From Microbispora hainanensis (GTDB taxonomy: Bacteria > Actinomycetota > Actinomycetes > Streptosporangiales > Streptosporangiaceae), in the NCBI RefSeq assembly GCF_006874475.1, contig NZ_VIRM01000033.1, forward strand, positions 1 to 64,000: 64,000 nt of DNA, given 5' to 3'. Both the position numbers and the translations under genes were made by a program. The notes below the pieces were generated by a model. That model saw only the letters and a list, made by a program, of their open reading frames with translations, was not told where the DNA came from and did not search any database. The first letter of the stretch is position 1. Every line of letters starts with the position of its first letter. Positions 58,640 through 64,000 of the stretch are shown here, piece after piece.

Positions 58640-58752
58640 GAGGCCGCTCCCCCATGCGTACTCGCGATACCGAACCCAGGCTAAGTCATTACCCTTTCTT
58701 TGCGTCATGCACCAGAGGGGCCGTTGGGGCCGCGTTTGTCGGAGGGACCTGT

Positions 58753-58758
58753 TAGCTT
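58753..58758 (+). promoter_or_regulatory. Possible leaderless -10 element TAGCTT
   Basis: TAGCTT ends 8 nt before the ATG at 58767 of sbcD. Confidence 0.4.
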
Positions 58759-58766
58759 CCTGCGAC

Positions 58767-59867
58767 ATGCGTGTCCTGCACAGCTCCGACTGGCACCTCG
58801 GCCGGTCGTTCCACCGGGAGAGCCTGCTCGGCGCCCAGGCGGCGTTCGTCGACCACCTGGTCGAGACCGTCCGGGCCGAGCAGGTGGACGTCGTCGTGGT
58901 CTCCGGCGACGTCTACGACCGCGCCCTTCCTCCCGTCGACGCGGTCGCGCTGTGCAACGAGGCGCTGGCCAGGCTCAAGGCGCTCGGCGTGCACACCGTG
59001 CTGATCAGCGGCAACCACGACTCCGCCGTACGGCTGGGCTTCGGCGCCGACCTCATGGAGCGGGTGCACCTGCGCACCGACCCCGCCAGGGCCTGGGAGC
59101 CGGTGATGATCGGCGACGTGGCGTTCTTCGGCATCCCCTACCTTGAGCCCGAGCTGGTCAGGGGGCCGTGGGAGCTGGCCGAGCGCAGCCACACGGCCGC
59201 GATCACGTACGCGATGGATCGGGTGCGGGCGCATCCGGCGGCACGCAAGGTCGTGCTCGCCCACGCGTTCGTCACCGGGGGAGAGGCCAGCGACAGCGAG
59301 CGGGACATCAGCGTCGGCGGGGTCGCGCACGTGCCGGTGAGCGCGTTCTCGGGGGTCGCCTACGCGGCGCTGGGGCACCTGCACGGCCGTCAGGTGATGA
59401 GCGAGACGGTCCGCTACAGCGGCTCGCCGATCGTCTACTCCTTCTCCGAGGCCGGCCACACCAAGGGCTCCTGGCTGGCCGACCTCGATTCGGGTGTGAC
59501 GGAGTTCGTCCCGGCGCCCGTGCCCCGGCCGGTGAGCACGGTGCGGGGCCGCATCGACGACCTGCTGACCGACCCCCGTTTCGAGCGGTACGAGGACCAC
59601 TGGCTGCAGGTCACGCTCACCGATCCGGTGCGTCCGCGCGAGGCGATGGAGCGCCTGCGCCGGCGCTTCCCGCACACGCTGGCGCTCGTCTTCCAGCCGG
59701 ACGGCGTTGTCGAGGGACCCGCGGCCCGGGCGAGGATCACCGGCCGGGCCGAGATCGACGTGGCGCTCGACTTCGTCCGAGAGGTCCGCGGTGAGCCCGC
59801 GGACGACGACGAACGGCGCCTGCTGCAGGAGGCGGTCGAGGCGTGCCGCATCAAGGAGAGCACGTGA
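58767..59867 (+). CDS. sbcD: SbcD exonuclease subunit
   Basis: A 366-residue Mre11-type calcineurin-like nuclease. Metal-binding motifs in order are SSDWHLG (8-14 region), VVSGDVYDRA, ISGNHDSAVR, LAHAF and YAALGHLHGRQ. The C-terminal capping domain ends with DERRLLQEAVEACRIKES. With SbcC it processes hairpins and protein-blocked DNA ends. sbcC follows after 115 nt, an unusually wide gap because many bacteria overlap the two genes. Confidence 0.94.
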   Translation: MRVLHSSDWHLGRSFHRESLLGAQAAFVDHLVETVRAEQVDVVVVSGDVYDRALPPVDAVALCNEALARLKALGVHTVLISGNHDSAVRLGFGADLMERVHLRTDPARAWEPVMIGDVAFFGIPYLEPELVRGPWELAERSHTAAITYAMDRVRAHPAARKVVLAHAFVTGGEASDSERDISVGGVAHVPVSAFSGVAYAALGHLHGRQVMSETVRYSGSPIVYSFSEAGHTKGSWLADLDSGVTEFVPAPVPRPVSTVRGRIDDLLTDPRFERYEDHWLQVTLTDPVRPREAMERLRRRFPHTLALVFQPDGVVEGPAARARITGRAEIDVALDFVREVRGEPADDDERRLLQEAVEACRIKEST

Positions 59868-59982
59868 ACGGCCGCCCGGTCGTGCGGGACGGCACGACGG
59901 CCGGGCGGGCGAGGCCGTCGTCCGCCGGGCGGCCTGAGGTCCGGGAGCGCGGGGTCGTCCCGCGGGCGAGCGAGGAGGTCCG

Positions 59983-62900
59983 GTGAGGCTGCATCGGCTG
60001 CGCATGGTCGCGTTCGGGTCGTTCCCCGGCACCGAGGAGGTCGACTTCGACGCGCTCGGCGAGGCGGGCCTGTTCCTGATCCACGGTCCGACCGGCGCCG
60101 GGAAGACGACCGTGCTCGACGCCGTCTGCTACGCCCTGTACGGCAGGGTGCCCGGTCAGCGGGAGAGCGCCCGGAGCCTGCGCTGCGACCACGCGCCGCC
60201 CGACCGCGGGCCGTCGGTCATGCTGGAGCTGACGATCCGGGGCAGGCGTCTGCGCATCACCCGTTCGCCCGCCTGGATGCGGCCGAAGCTGCGGGGTTCC
60301 GGCCTGGTCGAGGAGAAGGCCAAGGCCCGCGTCGAGGAGCTGACCGAGCCCGGCGGGCAGTGGGTCGTGCGCAGCACCCGCAGCGACGAGGCCGGCGACT
60401 TCGTGAACACGCTGACGGGCATGACCGCGGCCCAGTTCTGCCAGGTCGCGATGCTGCCGCAGGGCGAGTTCGCGAAGTTCCTGCGGGCCGGCGGCGAGGA
60501 GCGGCGGGAACTGCTGGAACGGCTCTTCTCCGTGCGGGTGTTCAGCGACGTCGAGCGGTGGCTGGCCGACCACCGCACGCGCACGTGGCGGGAGGAGCAG
60601 GAGCTTCGCCAGCGGGTCGAGTCGGTGCTCGACCGAATGCGCGGCGCGGCGGGCGACGACCTGCCGTTGCCGGAGGAGGCCGACGATCCCGCGGCCTGGG
60701 CGGGGGGGCTGCTCGACCTCGCCCGCGGTGTGCTCGCCGACGCGGTCGCGGCGCGCGCGGGGAGCCAGGAGACGCTGCTGTCGGCCCGCGCCCGGCTGGA
60801 GGAGGGCCGCGCCCTGGCCGACCGGCAGCGCAGGCACGCCACCGCCCTCGCCCGGCGGCAGGAGCTCGACGCGGCGGCGGACGAGCGGTCGGACCTGGAG
60901 GCGATGCTCGACGAGGCCGCCCGCGCCGACCGGGTGGCGCCGCTGATCCGGCAGGCCGTCCAGCGGGCGGAGACCGCCGCCAAGGCGCGGTGGGTGGCCG
61001 CCGACGCCGTGCTCCGCGTGCTCCCCGGCCTCGGCCCGGAGCCCGACGGGGAACCGGACGTGGACCGGCCGGAGAGCACGCGGCAACGTGTCGTGCGGCA
61101 GGGTGTCATGCGGCTGCATACGGAGCGGATCGACACCGAGCTGCCGGATCCGGAGCGGCTGGCCGGGCTGGAGCGGCAGCGGCGCGACGAGATCGCCCGG
61201 GTAAGCCAGATCCTCCCGGAGGAGGCGCGCCTGCGGCAGGTGCGAGGCGAGCGCGCCGACGCCGAGCGCGCGCTGGCGGAGCTGACCGAGGAGGAGGCGG
61301 AGCTGACGCGGCGGCTGGCGGCGCTGCCGGCCGAGCGGCTCGACGTCGAGGAACGGCTCGCCGGGGCGCGTACGGCGGCGGCGAGCCTGCCGGGCCTGAC
61401 CGCCGTCAGGGACGCCGCGCTGCGCCTGCGGGAGGTCACCGGACAGGCCGAGCGGCTGGACGCCGACCTGGCACGGCTCGCCGAGGACGAGGCACGGGCC
61501 AGGGCCGCGCAGGCGGAGCTGCCGGAGCTGCTGGCCGGGGCCGAGGAGCGGCTCAGAGGCCTGCGCGACATGGCCGCGCGCGTCCCCGCGCTGGAGGCCG
61601 CCGCGCAGATGGCGGGCGACCGGCTGGAGGCCGCGCGGTTGCGCGACGCCCTGACCACCGAGCTGGAGGAGGCCGAGCACGACCGGCGCGCCGCCGTCGA
61701 CCTGGCCCAGGAGCGTCGCGACCGGCTGCAGGAGGTCCGCCAGGCCAGGATCGACGGGATGGCCGCCGAGCTGGCGGCCGGGCTCGTGCCCGGGACGCCC
61801 TGCGCCGTCTGCGGCGCCACCGAACACCCCAGCCCCGCCGCGTCCGCCGCACGGGCCGCGACCGCGGACGACGAACAGGCGGCGCAGGAGGCGTTCGAGG
61901 CCGCCCAGCGAGCACGCGAGGAGGCGGAGACGACCGTCGCCGCGCTCTCGTCGCGGCTCGGCGACGCGGCGGCGCGCGCCGGGGACCTGTCCCAGGACGA
62001 CGCGTCCGCCGCCCTCGCCGACGCCCGTGAGGAGCTGGCGCGGCTGCGCGCCGCGGAGACGGCGGTCGCGGCGGCCGAGGCGGAGGCCGGGCGGCTCGCG
62101 GCGGAGCTGGAGTCGGCCCGCGAGCGGGCGGCGGAGCTGACCGGGCTGCTGACCGAGACCAGGACCAGGCGGGACGCCCTGCTCGCGGAGGGCGAGCGGC
62201 TCGCCGCCGGTCTGGAGGGCGACCTCGTGACGGCGGAGGCGGAGCTGGAACGCGCCCGCTCCCTGGCGGCTGCCGAAGAGGACCTGGCCGCCCGCGCCGC
62301 ACGGCTCGCGGCCGAGCTGGAGGAGCTGGGCGCGCGGGCCGCGCGCACCGGTGCGGCGCTCGCCGAGGCCCGCGCGCAGCGGGACGGGCTGGAGGCCGGC
62401 GAGCGCAGGCTGGCCGAGGTGATCGACGCCGCCCGGGGTGAGGATCCCTCGCTCGCCGCCCGCCTCGATCGGCTGCGTGAGGAGGCGGATCTGCTCAGGG
62501 AGGCCGCCGAGACGGCGGCCACGGCGGCCGCCGCCGATCGCGAGAGCGAGACCGCGCTGGCCGAGGCGGCCAGGGCCGCCGGCACGGAAGGGTTCGCGAG
62601 CGTGGAGCACGCCTCGGCCGCCGTGCGCACGCCGGAGGAACGGGAGGCGATGTCCGAGCGGCTGGGACACCTGGACGCAGAACGGGCCACGGTCGAAGGG
62701 CTGCTCGCCGATCCCGAACTGGTCGCGGCGGCGGCCGAGCCCCCCGCGGACCTGCGGGAGCTGGAAGCCGGTCACGAGCGCGCCGAGCGGGACCACACCG
62801 CCCGCACCTCCGCCCACGACCGGGCGAAGGCCAGGCTCGACCAGCTCACGGGGCTCGCCGCCGAACTGGACGCCGCGCTGCGCGCCTACCGGCCCGCCGA

Positions 62901-63459
62901 GGAACGGCACCGCCTGGCGCGCCGGCTCGCCGAGCTGGCGACCGGCACGTCCGGCGACAACCGGTGGCACATGAGGCTGTCGGCGTACGTGCTGGGCGAG
63001 CGCCTCCGCCAGGTCGTCGACGCGGCGAACGATCGGCTCGATCACATGTCGAGTGGGCGCTATCTGCTGCGGCACGACCTGAACCGGTCGGCGGGCGACC
63101 GGGGCCGGTCGGGCGGCGGCCTGGGCCTGCGCGTGCTCGACGCCTGGACCGGCGTGGAACGCGACCCGGCCACGCTCTCCGGTGGCGAGAGCTTCATCAC
63201 CTCGCTCGCCCTGGCGCTGGGCCTGGCCGACGTGGTGACCGACGAGGCGGGCGGGGCGGAGATCGGCACCCTCTTCGTGGACGAGGGCTTCGGCACCCTC
63301 GACGACGAGACGCTCGACGACGTGCTCGACATCCTCGACGGCCTGCGTGAGGGCGGCCGGGCCGTCGGCGTGGTCAGCCACGTGGCCGAGCTCCGGGTGC
63401 GCATCCCCGCGCAGCTCCGTGTGGTCAAGGGCCGCTCCGGCTCCACCCTCCACCACTGA
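59983..63459 (+). CDS. sbcC: SbcC ATPase subunit
   Basis: A 1158-residue Rad50-type SMC ATPase. Walker A is GPTGAGKTT (about 35-43), the zinc hook is CAVCG at 607-610 between two long coiled-coil arms, and the C-terminal lobe has LSGGESFITSLALALGLADV and LFVDEGFGTLDDETLDDVLD (signature and Walker B). The arms are extremely Ala/Glu/Arg-rich. GTG 59983 has GAGGAGG upstream. Around 61050-61140 (about residues 356-386, VDRPESTRQRVVRQGVMRLH) the arm loses heptad character and uses rarer codons, possibly a small insertion. Confidence 0.94.
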   Translation: MRLHRLRMVAFGSFPGTEEVDFDALGEAGLFLIHGPTGAGKTTVLDAVCYALYGRVPGQRESARSLRCDHAPPDRGPSVMLELTIRGRRLRITRSPAWMRPKLRGSGLVEEKAKARVEELTEPGGQWVVRSTRSDEAGDFVNTLTGMTAAQFCQVAMLPQGEFAKFLRAGGEERRELLERLFSVRVFSDVERWLADHRTRTWREEQELRQRVESVLDRMRGAAGDDLPLPEEADDPAAWAGGLLDLARGVLADAVAARAGSQETLLSARARLEEGRALADRQRRHATALARRQELDAAADERSDLEAMLDEAARADRVAPLIRQAVQRAETAAKARWVAADAVLRVLPGLGPEPDGEPDVDRPESTRQRVVRQGVMRLHTERIDTELPDPERLAGLERQRRDEIARVSQILPEEARLRQVRGERADAERALAELTEEEAELTRRLAALPAERLDVEERLAGARTAAASLPGLTAVRDAALRLREVTGQAERLDADLARLAEDEARARAAQAELPELLAGAEERLRGLRDMAARVPALEAAAQMAGDRLEAARLRDALTTELEEAEHDRRAAVDLAQERRDRLQEVRQARIDGMAAELAAGLVPGTPCAVCGATEHPSPAASAARAATADDEQAAQEAFEAAQRAREEAETTVAALSSRLGDAAARAGDLSQDDASAALADAREELARLRAAETAVAAAEAEAGRLAAELESARERAAELTGLLTETRTRRDALLAEGERLAAGLEGDLVTAEAELERARSLAAAEEDLAARAARLAAELEELGARAARTGAALAEARAQRDGLEAGERRLAEVIDAARGEDPSLAARLDRLREEADLLREAAETAATAAAADRESETALAEAARAAGTEGFASVEHASAAVRTPEEREAMSERLGHLDAERATVEGLLADPELVAAAAEPPADLRELEAGHERAERDHTARTSAHDRAKARLDQLTGLAAELDAALRAYRPAEERHRLARRLAELATGTSGDNRWHMRLSAYVLGERLRQVVDAANDRLDHMSSGRYLLRHDLNRSAGDRGRSGGGLGLRVLDAWTGVERDPATLSGGESFITSLALALGLADVVTDEAGGAEIGTLFVDEGFGTLDDETLDDVLDILDGLREGGRAVGVVSHVAELRVRIPAQLRVVKGRSGSTLHH

Positions 63460-63492
63460 GCCCTGCCGGAGAAGCCCGCCCCCGAAGTCCTG

Positions 63493-63526
63493 CCGCCGCA
63501 GCCCGCCCCCGAAGCCCGTGCGGCGG
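63493..63526. terminator. Possible bidirectional hairpin terminator
   Basis: CCGCCGCA (63493-63500) and TGCGGCGG (63519-63526) form an 8-bp stem with an 18-nt loop between the convergent sbcC and dehydrogenase genes. The loop is large, so support is moderate. Confidence 0.4.
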
Positions 63527-63542
63527 GGGTGGCCGCGAGGCC

Positions 63543-64000
63543 TCACCAGAGAGCGAGCGAGCGGGTGAGGATGCGGGCGAGGTCCTCCTCTCGCACGGGC
63601 CTGGGGGAGGTGGTGAGCAGCCGCTGCTGCTTCATCGCTCCCTCGACCAGCGCCGGCACGTCGGCCTCCGTGTATCCCACGCCGCCGATGCCGTTCGGGA
63701 TGCCGACGTCGCGCATGAGCGCGGTCAGCACGCCGGGCAGGAACTCCGACGGCTCGTCCGGCTTCGCCGCCGAGGGATCGAGCAGCTCGGCCACGCGCAG
63801 GTGCCGCGCGGGGTCCGCGTCGAAGGTGAACCGGAACGCCTCCGGAGCGGTCAGCGCCACGGCCATGCCGTGCGGCACCATCGGCTCGCCGCCGGGATAG
63901 CCGCGTGGGCGGAAGTCCTTCACCCGGCCCGCGATCGGATAGGCGGTGGCGTGCGGGATGTGCACGCCCGCGTTGCCGAACCCGAGCCCGGCGAACGTCG
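63543..64000 (-). CDS. Iron-containing alcohol dehydrogenase, C-terminal part (gene continues past the window)
   Basis: The last ~152 residues of a group III dehydrogenase. From the window edge the frame reads FAGLGFGNAGVHIPHATAYP, then PMVPHGMAVALTAPEAF and AMKQQRLLTTSPRPVREEDL, matching hydroxyacid-oxoacid transhydrogenase (ADHFE1-like) enzymes. The His residues in HIPHA and VPHGM are metal-site ligands. The N-terminal cofactor domain is outside the window. Confidence 0.85.
   Translation of the reverse strand, partial: TFAGLGFGNAGVHIPHATAYPIAGRVKDFRPRGYPGGEPMVPHGMAVALTAPEAFRFTFDADPARHLRVAELLDPSAAKPDEPSEFLPGVLTALMRDVGIPNGIGGVGYTEADVPALVEGAMKQQRLLTTSPRPVREEDLARILTRSLALW

Noticed and set aside
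59851-63546. 1231-codon minus-strand open frame opposite sbcC
   Set aside because: High GC removes stop codons in the antisense frame. The protein is repetitive Gly/Arg/Leu-rich and has no family features, whereas sbcC has all Rad50 motifs.

Overview
The window is very GC-rich, chromosomal actinobacterial DNA. GTG and TTG starts are frequent, genes overlap by ATGA or GTGA, and the content is typical of a filamentous actinomycete: an MsiK-like sugar ATPase, LAL- and LacI-type regulators, LytR-CpsA-Psr and DUF202 proteins, and an aroC-aroK-aroB-aroQ block. The order Streptosporangiales (Nonomuraea, Microbispora, Sphaerisporangium and relatives) is my best guess, but it is inferred from gene style and not proven. 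I see no tRNA, rRNA, CRISPR array, insertion sequence or prophage.

Layout. 1-3.3 kb: a minus-strand peptide-modification cassette. It has a 38-residue FxSxx-COOH precursor (fxsA), the radical SAM/SPASM enzyme FxsB with an inactivated HExxH-like extension, and an AAC(3)-type acetyltransferase. 3.6-9.9 kb: an aminotransferase, a ribbon-helix-helix/Doc toxin-antitoxin pair with a palindromic operator, a TMEM175-like channel, a carbamate kinase coupled to a cyanuric acid amidohydrolase/barbiturase-family enzyme, an SseB-like protein, two tandem DnaA boxes and a prepilin peptidase. 10-14 kb: four shikimate-pathway genes plus an SGNH hydrolase. 14-24 kb: a secreted or anchored HExxH protein, DinG helicase, a disordered repeat protein, a Na+/H+ antiporter, a UBP zinc finger, a ferritin-like protein, a lipoprotein, a regulator remnant and two DUF202 proteins.

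23-35 kb: two small anchored proteins, a diiron protein divergent from a TetR gene with two identical palindromes between them, a lytic transglycosylase, glutathione peroxidase, a LacI regulator divergent from an msiK-like ATPase, then a glycan-like group in which a GT4 glycosyltransferase sits beside a WecA-fold protein and a UDP-sugar dehydrogenase homologue that have both lost catalytic residues. 35-42 kb: a lipoprotein and an FtsH-like membrane AAA/M41 protease with a large insertion, a ThuA-like secreted protein and an aldehyde dehydrogenase. 42-46 kb: a large LAL regulator and a DinB-like protein.

46-53 kb: a tightly overlapping operon of a SWIM-family protein lacking its zinc-binding half, DUF5691, a MoxR AAA ATPase, DUF5682 and a VWA protein. 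This is a MoxR-VWA system of unknown function, and several of its genes carry in-frame tandem repeats. 53-64 kb: an MFS transporter, an enolase-superfamily protein without its lysines, an LCP ligase, an alpha/beta hydrolase, sbcD-sbcC and the end of an iron-containing alcohol dehydrogenase.

A pattern running across the window is a TANNNT hexamer lying 6-8 nt before the start codon of at least 17 genes on both strands. It suggests widespread leaderless transcription and was used to choose several starts.
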